Shown here: positions 1-8,869 of the stretch, piece by piece
Layout: each line of letters opens with the position of its first letter
How positions within the stretch are numbered: position 1 is the first letter of the stretch
Source: Sclerotiophoma versabilis
Taxonomy: Eukaryota > Ascomycota > Dothideomycetes > Pleosporales > Didymellaceae
NCBI GenBank assembly: GCA_012274445.1
Contig: JAAROD010000015.1
Coordinates: 2,232,001 to 2,296,000 of the forward strand
Direction: 5' to 3'
DNA length: 64,000 bases
Translations under genes and position numbers: made by a program
Notes under the pieces: generated by a model
Databases searched by the model: none
Seen by the model: the letters and a program-made list of their open reading frames with translations, nothing else
Told to the model about the DNA's origin: nothing

Positions 1-978
1 GCGTAAGTCGAGTGCGGTGAAGAACTTCGCTCCTGATAGCCGGTCCTGTAACTCGGATATGTTGGGTAGCGGATAACGATTCTTGATGGTGATATCGTTC
101 AACTTCCGGTAGTCGACGCAAAGCCTCAGCTTGCCGTCTTTCTTTGGTACGAATAGAATGGGGAATCCCGCCGGGGATTCGGATTTCCTAATGAATCCTT
201 TCGCGAGGTTCTCCTTGATGTACTCGCGTAGTATCTCGAGCTCCTTCTCGGATAACTGGTATATGGGCCCGAAGGGTGGTTCTTTCCCTTCCTCGAGTTT
301 AATCTCACAATCCCAAGGTTGATGCTTGGGTAGCGCTTTTGCGGATAACTCTTCTTCAAACATCCAGGCGTACTGTCTATACACATCTGGTATGCCAGGA
401 GGTGCACTCTTGTTCTCCTTAACCGTCGTGGAGGGGCTTTCTTTGTCCACACGGTCGACCGCTCTATCTTGGCGCGTCTTATGTGTCGAAGAGACGTTGT
501 TAATCTCCTTCTCATCCACCAGTCGCGGCGCGCGCTGCGTGGGCTTCGATGCATTGGTGCCGCATTTGCATCGTCTCAACGAAAGTCTTTCCCATGTCCA
601 GTCTATCTCTGGATTGTGCTTCCGTAACCAGGGAAGTCCTAGTATGACGTCGTGCGTGGCCTTTGCGAAGACGTCTAGGGTTAGTTCCTCGTGGTGTCCC
701 TGTATCTCTAGAGGGGCCGCTATCACTTCGTACATGATATACGGCTCTTCCGGCATTGATTCTCCGTTGGCTACTCGGAGCGAATAGGCGTGTTCCTTTG
801 TGCGTGGTACGAGACCTGCTCGGTACATTGCTGTCTGGGATATGTAGTTCGCCTGTGCTCCCGAGTCCAAGAGTGCCGATAATACTACTCCATTTAACTT
901 GATGGGCAGTCTGATGAGCGAGCCGTCCCCGATAGCGTTAAGGGATCGCTCGGCGGAGCACTCTTTTGGCGCTTGCCT
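1..978 (-). CDS. pol: Ty3/gypsy Pol, partial (protease and start of reverse transcriptase), family 1
   Basis: This is the N-terminal ~326 residues of a retrotransposon polyprotein, open to the left window edge. The aspartic protease active site reads LLDSGA (codons near 873-856). A linker leads into a Ty3-type RT N-terminus with PPFGPIYQLS near 255, GFPILFVPKKDGKLRLCVDY near 170-110 and NRYPLPNI near 85-60. The catalytic YxDD, RNase H and integrase lie outside the window. The frame is -1 relative to gag and has no plausible ATG at its head: two TGA stops sit at 996-991, three codons before the slippery heptamer, so expression by -1 frameshifting as Gag-Pol is inferred. No stop or RIP damage is visible, so the element may be functional. 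The 126-554 minus-strand frame is a shadow of this gene. Confidence 0.93.
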
Positions 979-3035
979 AAAAAAGTCTCCTCATCACCGA
1001 ATCCATGGATGATCTTGCTACCTTCGTGCAGCTTGCAGTTTGGGTTGAGGCAACGCTGCCAATGTAGATTGTAGCAGGAGCCGTTAATAACCAATTGCAT
1101 GCATACGATTGCTTGATGATCATCTGTGCCCGGGAAATGTAGCTCGGAACGCTTGTCCCAGAGGTGCATCTCGCACATGTCGTTCTTGCAATCGTACCAT
1201 TGTCTCCTGCATGTGGTGCTAGGAGTCGGGAACCATCCCTTTCCTAGTTTTTCTGATTCATGTATGCGACAGGCGTTGTATACGCACGCTGTCCATGATA
1301 GTTTTCCATGATTTGGATTCCGGTGGTCCAAGGCGTACTCTGGTCGTGGGTTCAGAAGCAACGCTGGCTTCCTGTCGAAGTCAGGCTCGTTCCTGCTTCG
1401 GTCGTTTTTCACTTGTCGCTCGAGCTCCCGTTGTGTGGCGTGGTTGCCAGCACTGAGTTTGTCGAAATCGTGTTTCCACCAATCCTGTTGGGATTTACTT
1501 AGGTTGTTGACCTGTCGTTGCCCCGCGCGAGTTTGAAGTGCCATCTGTTGTAGTCTCTTGTCGATACTTTTGGTAATCCGATCACAGTTTTCTTGAAAGG
1601 TAGCGTTGCTGTCTCGGAATTCTTGACGTGCTAATTCCGCTTCTGTACGTTCGTTGAATTCACGCATGTCTGTGTCGTACCAACTTTCTTCGGTGTCGGA
1701 GGCGTAGATAATGCCTCCATCCGCTTCTTGTCTGGCAGTGTCGCGTAGTCGCTGAGACATAGTGGGCTGCTTGTGCTTGCACACTTTTAGTCCTCGTTCG
1801 TATGCCTGTCCCATCTGTGTTGATGGTCGTCCCTTCAGGTCCTGTAGATGCTTCTGCTGTTCATCCACCTCTTGGTATGGTGTAGGTGCTCGGCTTCGGA
1901 CATTCCGTATGTCCTCATCGGATGGTGCGATATAATCGTCATCGGATCCGGTCTCGGGGTCTTCCATAAGACGTCCCATGTCGTCGGTGAGAACTTCCCA
2001 TTCATCACCGGCATCCGCGTCCTCGCGGGTGAGTACGTTGAGTTGTCGAACCACCTTGTTCTTGGATCGACAGTCCTTGGCATAGTGGCCTTGCTTGCCA
2101 CATCCGTAACAAGTCACACCGGACTTGTTCTTCCTATCACTACCCTTGTTTTTCTGATTCCATCGCGGTTCTGGTCCCTTGTTGATGTTGGACAGGTCCA
2201 TGGCCTCTGGTCCGTAGTAACCGCTGCTAGTGCTGTTGTGCACCCGGCGTCCAGTGTTTGGCTGGTAGCGATTTCCTCCGCGGGTTCCTCGGTTGAGGTT
2301 GTTGCGCCATGGATTGCGTGGGGGTGGGCGCGTAGTGTGGGATGCCGCTCGCGCACGTGGGTCCTCCCGCAGTTCCTGTTGTAGTTCATACAGCTTGACA
2401 TCAATGTCAATTGCCGTATTGACCAGGGAGTCAAAGTCGTCGGTAGACGCGGCGGTCCGCATCAGTTCCTCCTTGACTCGCGGTTTCAATCCTTGTCGGA
2501 ACATCGTTGTCAACGCGGTGTCGTCCCAGCCGGTGTACGTGGCTAGCTGCTGAAACTTGGCAGCATAGTCGGCGGCTGACGTGGTTTGCTTAATGCGTTG
2601 GATGTCGCGACGTGCGATGGTTGGTTCGTTGTGTACTCCAAATACTCGGCGTATCTGTTCCTTGAACAGGTCGAAGTCTTCGATCCATGCGTCGATGTCG
2701 GTGGACGTTCCTTCTCCATGGTAACGCTGGATAAAGGGTTTGATCCACGTGAACGCGCGGTCCTTCATGAACGTGGAGACAAGCGTCACACGTTTCTCCT
2801 CAGGGATGCGTTCTCCCTGGAACATGAAGAAGAGGTCGAACTTGATAAGCCAGTCTTCCAGTTTCTCACGAGTACCATCGAAGGTCTCGGGCTTAGCTAC
2901 TGGGTATACACTCGTGGACGTAGAGGCTGTCGTGTCTCCGTTCGATCCTTCGTCCATATCGAGGTCGTCGTCGACGCGGTTGCGTGACGCGTTGGAGTTG
3001 CTAGGGGTAGCACGGGATCCTGAGGTAGTACTCAT
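894..3035 (-). CDS. gag: Ty3/gypsy Gag with C-terminal Cys/His module, family 1
   Basis: Gag polyprotein of 713 aa, expected to assemble cytoplasmic virus-like particles and bind element RNA. Residues 1-45 are Ser/Thr/Asp-rich. Residues ~55-200 resemble the Retrotrans_gag capsid region (FTWIKPFIQRY, VFGVHNEPTIARRDIQRIKQ). Residues 225-305 are basic and Arg/Gly/Asn-rich. A CCHC zinc knuckle uses C309, C312, H317 and C322. Residues 330-560 are acidic to mixed with coiled-coil character. Residues 581-674 hold three copies of W-x2-C-x4-C-x2-H-x3-K. It is longer than usual for a Ty3/gypsy Gag because of everything after the knuckle. The ATG lies only 18 nt from the LTR. The last 28 codons overlap pol in the -1 frame. 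It is intact and GC-balanced, unlike nearly everything right of 3522. Confidence 0.95.
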   Translation of the reverse strand: MSTTSGSRATPSNSNASRNRVDDDLDMDEGSNGDTTASTSTSVYPVAKPETFDGTREKLEDWLIKFDLFFMFQGERIPEEKRVTLVSTFMKDRAFTWIKPFIQRYHGEGTSTDIDAWIEDFDLFKEQIRRVFGVHNEPTIARRDIQRIKQTTSAADYAAKFQQLATYTGWDDTALTTMFRQGLKPRVKEELMRTAASTDDFDSLVNTAIDIDVKLYELQQELREDPRARAASHTTRPPPRNPWRNNLNRGTRGGNRYQPNTGRRVHNSTSSGYYGPEAMDLSNINKGPEPRWNQKNKGSDRKNKSGVTCYGCGKQGHYAKDCRSKNKVVRQLNVLTREDADAGDEWEVLTDDMGRLMEDPETGSDDDYIAPSDEDIRNVRSRAPTPYQEVDEQQKHLQDLKGRPSTQMGQAYERGLKVCKHKQPTMSQRLRDTARQEADGGIIYASDTEESWYDTDMREFNERTEAELARQEFRDSNATFQENCDRITKSIDKRLQQMALQTRAGQRQVNNLSKSQQDWWKHDFDKLSAGNHATQRELERQVKNDRSRNEPDFDRKPALLLNPRPEYALDHRNPNHGKLSWTACVYNACRIHESEKLGKGWFPTPSTTCRRQWYDCKNDMCEMHLWDKRSELHFPGTDDHQAIVCMQLVINGSCYNLHWQRCLNPNCKLHEGSKIIHGFGDEETFLGKRQKSAPPSDPLTLSGTARSSDCPSS
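978..984 (-). promoter_or_regulatory. -1 ribosomal frameshift heptamer U UUU UUA
   Basis: The minus strand reads T|TTT|TTA in gag phase, decoding F685-L686, which fits the X|XXY|YYZ rule. A slip to -1 continues as AGG CAA GCG into protease. The -1 frame is closed by TGA TGA at 996-991, so the entry window is tiny and this heptamer lies in it. Downstream, GGC-AAGC-GCC can form a small hairpin, and GAGCGA/TCGCTC plus TCCC/GGGA can form a larger stem from about 26 nt on. The heptamer is kept in mutated copies at 12106-12112 and 47833-47839. Confidence 0.8.
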
Positions 3036-3053
3036 CTTTGGGGGTGTTCAAAG
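3036..3053 (-). promoter_or_regulatory. 18-nt leader between 5' LTR and gag; candidate self-priming binding site
   Basis: On the minus strand the LTR ends in ACA and is followed by CTTTGAACACCCCCAAAG, then the gag ATG. No TGG-type tRNA 3'-end complement is seen. TTGAACAC here is complementary to GTGTTCAA inside the same LTR (3262-3269), about 30 nt downstream of a TATA-like motif. That is the arrangement expected for Tf1-style self-priming. This is inference from an 8-nt match. Confidence 0.4.
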
Positions 3054-3522
3054 TGTTGAAGTTGTACTTTCAAGCAAAGCTCGTAAGCACTATTCGTATT
3101 GGTTCTCAGGGATGAGCGCTGGTACAGGAAGGTCCGTAAGGGTTGGGGTTATTGCCTAGTGAAACACCGTGGCAATAGAGGGTAACAATGAGTAGTATAG
3201 AGTAGACTATCTAGCTCGAGAGTTGGGGTCGAGATTCCAAAGACAAACTTGATTGACTAAGTTGAACACGAACCATAAGGGTTGTGTTCCTACTGACTAT
3301 ATACTTGCTATGGGGTAATGCTCGTTGACGAGCGACTAGGGTCAGTCCAATGAAATACATAGCGTTGCTCGTTGACGAGCGATAACATACGATGCTCGTT
3401 GACGAGCATGTCACGTGACCGTACAAAGGGAGATCCTTCCTGACTCCGCCCCTGGTTCATGGGTGAGGGCTGTGGTTGGCTACTTAATCACTGTGCCGCT
3501 TCGTCCGCACAGGATCGTAACA
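3054..3522 (-). repeat. 5' LTR of family 1, not mutated (469 bp)
   Basis: Starts TGTTG and ends TAACA as read on +. It appears identical to the solo LTR at 39452-39950 except for one missing 30-bp unit. On the minus strand it carries palindromic repeats, a CACGTG palindrome, CCAAT and TATA-like motifs, and it abuts gag. The flank at 3523-3527 (AATAG) should be one copy of the target duplication; its partner is outside the window. The small frame at 3211-3426 is chance. Confidence 0.93.
3296..3419 (-). promoter_or_regulatory. LTR promoter/enhancer region with palindrome array
   Basis: Near-palindromes TGCTCGTTGACGAGC lie at 3319-3333, 3366-3380 and 3393-3408. They have 7-bp arms TGCTCGT/ACGAGCA around TG, complete in the last copy and one base short at the end of the first two. 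GTCACGTGAC, a perfect palindrome with the CACGTG core bound by bHLH-type factors, is at 3410-3419. A CCAAT lies near 3347-3351 and a TATATA-like run near 3297-3304. Read towards gag the order is CACGTG, palindromes, CCAAT, TATA, then gag, which fits a Pol II promoter. Confidence 0.5.
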
Positions 3523-5480
3523 AATAGTTACCTATAGGCTACTATTCTTAAAATAAGGTATAGTATTTAAATTAGGTAATCTAGGTTTTACTATAAGGCT
3601 ATAATCTTATTATATATATACTTCTTTACTTATACTTATATAGCACTAGCTAATTATAGTCTATTTATATATAGCTCTAGTACTAGTAGTAGTTCTAATT
3701 AGTTATATTACTTTATCTTATAACTTAACTTATAATTACTTTTCTATATAGTAACTATTAGTCTATTAACTTTACCTTTAAGACTTCTATAGTCTTAGTA
3801 GAGGTATATAGGTCTAAGTCTCCTATATAAACTATATAGACTCTTCTCTAAAGGCTCTTTTCTTTCTTTACCTTATACTTAACTTATTAATTATTCTATA
3901 GGTTTTATATACTTTTCTAGAAGTCTTTCTCTTTAATAATTTTCTACTCCTATATATTATTATATCTACTCCTACTTATAGTATATAGAGTTCTAGTAGC
4001 TAGCTAGGTAGTAGCCTTAACTATCTTTAAGGTTCTACTAGTAGCTCTGTAAACAGCACTTACTCTACTACCTTTAACTACCTTATTAATATTACTTACT
4101 AGCTTATTACTTATATAACTGCTAGAAGTGTTATCTTAGCTAATATTAATATTTCTTAAGGTTCTACTTACTTTAACTAGTACTATACTATATAGTATAT
4201 TATAGATAAGGCTGTTACTAATAAGCTCTGCTAGGTTCTTGCATTTACTCCTATATAGTACTCTTCTCTTTTATAGTCTTTTTCTTTACTAACGTTCTAT
4301 ATAGATTAATATCTATTATATTACTAATTACTTTCTCTACTCTTATAACTAGTCTCTGTATAATACTGTTTTTAGTTCTAGAGTCTATAATTACTCTCCT
4401 ATTATTACTTATATAACTATTTATACTTATTAGCTACTTACCTAGTACCTCTTCTACCTTAAGGCCTTTATTATTTACTTCTATAGTGCTATTAACCTTA
4501 CTAGTTATACTAATAACTATGCTACTACTATCTATAGTAAGAAGATATTTATAGCTTTTTTTAGCTGTATATCTATTATTAGATAGTAGAATAGGGCTTA
4601 CTCTAACTATGTGTAGAGTAATAGTAGTACTTATTACTACTTTACTAACTCTTATATAGGTACTTCTTCTAAGTCTACTAATAGTACTTCTAGTACCTTT
4701 AGTTATTCTAGTAAACAGGCTATTACAGCCTCTATAGAGGAAAGACACTTTAGTAACACTAAGTAGGCTCTTAGTAGTATATATAGTTCTTCTATATAGT
4801 TACTATTTATAATATAGGTAAGGTTCTTCTTCTAGTTTCTAGCTAGTCTTTTTATAGGTAGCTGTATATCTTTTATATAAGCTATCTAACTCCTATAGGC
4901 TTTAGTACTAATAATATTAGCTCTTAGCTTCTAAGTTAGAGCTTTATAGCCTACTTACTTAACTTAATATTATAGTTAATTATTCTGTACGCGTTTATTA
5001 ATAATACCTTTAATAAGGTATTTAAGGTATTTCTCTTAGTCTTTATCTTATATAATAACTACCTCTAGTACTTAATTATTATATTATAAGGGTAGTAGAT
5101 TAGTTATAGCAGGTTGTAGTTAATTAATATAGTAGAACTTAGTCTGCTATAGAATATTAAGTTTAACCTAGTAGAGGTCTTATATACAGGCTACTTAGAA
5201 TTTTCTATTTTTCTAATCTAGCTTTTTACTAGGTCTGTGAGTCTAAATATTTTTTAGGTTTAGCTAGACCTAGTCTCTAACTTAGTATTTACGTACTAGT
5301 TATCTTATATAGTTAGCCTAAGCTTCCTATTATTATTAGAAGTATATTATTACTAAAATTACGTAGTCTACTACTTAGCGTAAGGTCTGTATAATTATTT
5401 TAGCCTACTTCTTTAGATTTATTATATAATCTATTAGGTTACCTTTAGCTAGGTTATTTAGCAGGTCTAGAGAGAACAGT
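3523..5480 (-). pseudogene. Family 2 Ty3/gypsy copy 1, 3' part (Pol C-terminus and downstream)
   Basis: Strongly AT-rich, RIP-mutated DNA. From about 4057 it is collinear with 18563 onward in the second family 2 copy, which lacks about 115 bp present here near 4150-4255. Minus-strand frames around 5000-5300 resemble the degraded C-terminal integrase tail of Ty3 elements. 3523-4056 has no match elsewhere in the window and I see nothing codable in it. No LTR was identified. The 104-aa frame at 4434-4748 minus is probably chance. Confidence 0.6.
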
Positions 5481-7692
5481 ATATTCTTAAACCTATATTA
5501 AAAGAAGAAGAGTAAGACTCTAGTTATTAAGTTTATATAGGTGTTAAGTATTAGTTCTAGTATTAGAGTAAGTATAGCCTAGTTATCTTATGCTTAGTTT
5601 ATATACGTATATACTACTACTTTAATATTACTATTAGCTTTCTTAGTAAGTCTATTTATTTATAGGTAGAATATAGTAGAAAGGTTCTATTATATACCTA
5701 GAAGTTTATATACTCTTCTATAGAGTTAACTAATAAACTAAGTACTTCTATCTAAGGTAATAGACTATAGAAGTCTATATAGTTAGTAAACTTCTTATAT
5801 AAATACTTAAGTAATATTATCTACTTTAATCTTTTTTAAGAGGATTAGGATTATACTCTTACTTAGTTAGTCTTTTACAGCTATAAGGTTTATATAACCT
5901 AAGAAAAGTAAGAAACTAGTAATAAATTTAACTATAAGGTCTTACTATATACAGCTAGGCACTAGTAATAGTTATAGGTAACTATATTTTCTATCTCTCT
6001 AAGAAGTACTTTACTAATAAATATTATAGTTCTGTATAAAGTAATAGTTATCTTAACTTATCTCTAGCTAGTACTATATTCTTACTATTATATAGTAGGT
6101 TTCTTATCTTCTAAAGTATTCTGTTTAGACTATAAGATATACTTACTATATAATACCTATATAGATAGGTTTACTATTTAGTACCTAGGTTCTATTTCTC
6201 TACTAGAGTTTGTTATTATCTGTTACTATATAGTTACCTAAGGATACTACTATCTTTTTTATAATAGTGTTTAGAAATCTTATACTATTCTTAACAGCTT
6301 ATTATATAGCTAAGTATGTCTTATTATCTTCTATAGCTTAGTTCTAGTAATAAGCTATTAAGCTATCTAGAGGTAGCAGCTAAAGTAAGGTGTCTAATAA
6401 GATAGTATCCTCTGTAGTAAGAGTAGGCGTTTATATAAAAGTGGTATAGATAAGGTTCTATTAATAGAATAGTATAAGTATAATAAACTCTTTACTAGTA
6501 AGCTACTTATTATCTTCTTCTTAGAGTATGTCTTAGTCTCTTCTTAATAGAGTATCTACTTATATATTCTCTCTTTCTAGTCTATAGTAGATCTTTATAT
6601 TACTAAACTAGAATATAATTTAAGCCTATTATATATATCTTTTAGTAAGCTTTTATTTCTTAGTAAAGTACTTAAGGTTCTTATAGTTAGTTATAACTTT
6701 AAACTCTTATATACTATAGAGTTTAGCGTTCTATTTCTATAGGTAGAAGATTACTACTAGAAGTTTCTTATTATAGATAGAGTAGTTTACTTTATAAGAG
6801 AGGAACTTTTATAAGAGATATATAACTATATAGAGGTTACTAAATATATCTTCTTATAAGAGAGTAGCACCTATAGTAAAGCTAGAGGAATTATATTTAA
6901 CTACAGCCTTCCTCTCTAGGTCTAAAGTAGTAAGTACTTTATTTAATAGGAAGGCTTTCTTTAAGGCTAGGAAGGCTTACTCTTACTTCTTCATCTATTA
7001 GAATAGTAAGTTCTTCTTTATAAGCTGTATAAGCAGCTTAGATAGAGTAGTAAAGTTCTTAATAAACTTTCTATAGAAATTAGTAAATTCTAGAAACTCT
7101 TATATACTCTTAATAGTAGTTAGAGCTTACTACTTCTTTATTACTTCTACCTTTTTAGAATCTATAGAAATTCTCTTTCTAGCCTCTAGAATAAAGCTAA
7201 CGTACTTTATATATTAGACATTAAATTTATACTTTATAAGTTCTAAGTAGGGGCTAGCTTTCTATAGGTGTTTAACTACTTATTATATATATTTATAATA
7301 TTTCTATAGAAACCTCTTAGTAAAGATAAAGATATTATTTAAGTATATAGAGCTAAGATTATCTAGAAAGTCTCTTAGGGCCTAGTTAATATACCTTTAA
7401 AAGGTACTTAGGGTATTTACTAATTTAAACAGTATTATAAGCTATTTATATAATCTAAACCTTATATAGAAGGTAGTTATCTATTTCTATTCCTTAGATA
7501 TTCTAATCTTATAGAAAGTAGCTATAATATCTAGCTTTATATACTAGGTAGCTTACCTAATTAGATTTAAAGTTTCTTTAATTAGTAGAAAAGAGTATTA
7601 ATTCTTCTTTATAAGAGTATTAAGCGCTCTATAGTCTATATAAAAGTAAAGTCTACTTTCTGGTTTTTATATAAATAGTACTAGTAAGGCTA
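5480..7692 (-). pseudogene. Family 2 Ty3/gypsy pol remnant, copy 1 (RT, RNase H, integrase)
   Basis: The minus-strand translation, with many TAA/TAG in place of Gln/Trp codons, still reads as Ty3 Pol. An RT block with YLNN (ancestral YLDD, G-to-A) is near 7330-7385. The FLEFTNFYRKFIKNF motif of the RT/RNase H connection is near 7030-7090. An RNase H block TNYKNLKYFTKK is near 6640-6700. An integrase core with LDRSTQFIS (ancestral SDRGTQF) is near 5735-5760. The frame is cut at 7692 by element 1 and resumes at 14615. It is not functional. Confidence 0.85.
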
Positions 7693-8181
7693 TATTAAAG
7701 TTATACTTTAGTTAAAGACTATAAGCACTAATTCTGTTAGTTCTTAGGTATAAACAGCGCGCAATAGATTAGGGTAGGTTATTACCTAGTAAAACACTAT
7801 AATAATAGGGGTTAATAGTAAGTAGTATAGAGTAGACTATCTAGCTTAAGAGTTAGATTAAGATTCTAAAGATAAACTTAATTAATAAGGTTAAATATAA
7901 AATATAAAGGTTATATTCTTACTTACTATATACTTACTAGAACATAATACTTATTAATAAGTAACTAGAGTTAGTATAATAGAATATATAGCGTTGCTTA
8001 TTAATAAGTAATAATATATAATACTTATTAATAAGTAAGTTATATATATTATACTTATTAATAAGTATATTATATAACTATATAAAGAGAGATTCTTCCT
8101 AACTCTGTCTTTAGTTTATAGGTAAGAGCTGTAGTTAGCTACTTAATTACTGTGCTGCTTTGTCTGCACAGGATTATAATA
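7693..8181 (-). repeat. 3' LTR of element 1
   Basis: Mutated LTR beginning TATTAAAG (ancestral TGTTGAAG) and ending ATTATAATA. The four palindromic units have become CTTATTAATAAG-like through RIP. Confidence 0.92.
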
Positions 8182-8259
8182 CTATTCTCTTCTTTCTTTA
8201 GGTTTATTCTTAAACTATATAACTAGAATCTAGGCTTATATAAAACTAAGCTTATCTCT

Positions 8260-8784
8260 ATATCTAGTAACTAGTATATTAAGATATCTTCTTACACCTA
8301 TAACCTTTAACTTAGCTTAGAGATTTATTAAGCTAACACTTCTACTAAAGTTCTCTATAACTATTATTTCTTTAAAGGCTATAAGTACTATATTATACTA
8401 AATACTATAAAGTATCTAAAGTATACTAAGTATATAAAGGCTAGAAAGCCTTATATTAATATATTATAAGAATTACTAGACTATACTTATAAAGAGTATA
8501 AAAAGAAGGTAGAAGAAGATAAAACCTTATTAGTAACTATTATTACGCAGTTATTACAAAATAAAAAGATTCTAAAATAAGCTAAGAATTGTGCATAGTA
8601 AAAGGCGCTGTGTATAGTAAATAAAATAGCTAAATTAAAAGAACTAGATTTTACTAAGAAGATAGATTATCTAGTAGCGTTAATAGGTTTATATACCTTA
8701 TTTATAACCTAGGCTACCTTTAGTCTTATTAAGAAGTCTATTACGAACTATAGTACCTTTATACTAATTAGTAGTAGTTTATAA
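8260..8784 (+). pseudogene. Antisense Cys-rich, coiled-coil-like protein remnant in element 1
   Basis: A plus-strand frame of about 175 codons lies between the 3' LTR and the end of pol, opposite to gag-pol. Its stops are all TAA/TAG, explicable by RIP of CAA/CAG/TGG. The N-terminal half has remnants of a Cys-rich domain, with several Cys now Tyr (for example KGYKYYII, YTKYIKARKPY). The C-terminal half is charged and helical (EYKKKVEEDKTLLVTIITQL, NKIAKLKELDFTKKIDYL). The same frame is present at 29126-29650, 43735-44259 and 60881-61405, with stops at different positions. It resembles small Cys-rich/coiled-coil proteins I associate with ascomycete repeats, but I cannot name a family. The start is uncertain. 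Confidence 0.6.
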
Positions 8785-8869
8785 GGTATATTAGAGGTTT
8801 TTATATCTTTTTTAATTCTAGGTAGCCTAACTACTTAACTAGGTATTAAATACTCTTCTTAGTTCTTTA

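Noticed and set aside
978..984. Viral origin suggested by the HIV-like heptamer
   Set aside because: The heptamer is a generic slippery sequence; gag, protease and RT motifs are those of a fungal Ty3/gypsy retrotransposon, and no envelope gene is seen.
131..3159. Several open frames of 60-178 codons on both strands inside 1-3159 (for example 1848-2384 plus, 2586-2987 plus, 1835-2101 minus)
   Set aside because: They overlap the well-supported gag and pol in other frames, have no recognisable domains, and follow from the GC-balanced coding sequence.
3319..3408. Regularly spaced 16-bp palindromes considered as a CRISPR-like array
   Set aside because: Only two to four units, spacers shared between all LTR copies, and location in a eukaryotic LTR; these are promoter-type repeats.
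3211..3426. 71-codon frame in the LTR, and its 81-codon counterpart at 39609-39854
   Set aside because: Lies entirely in LTR regulatory sequence, changes length with the palindromic unit number, and is absent as an open frame in the mutated LTRs.
4434..4748. 104-codon minus-strand frame in family 2
   Set aside because: Low-complexity Ser/Ile/Thr composition typical of chance frames in TA-rich RIP sequence; no domain, and no matching open frame in the second family 2 copy.
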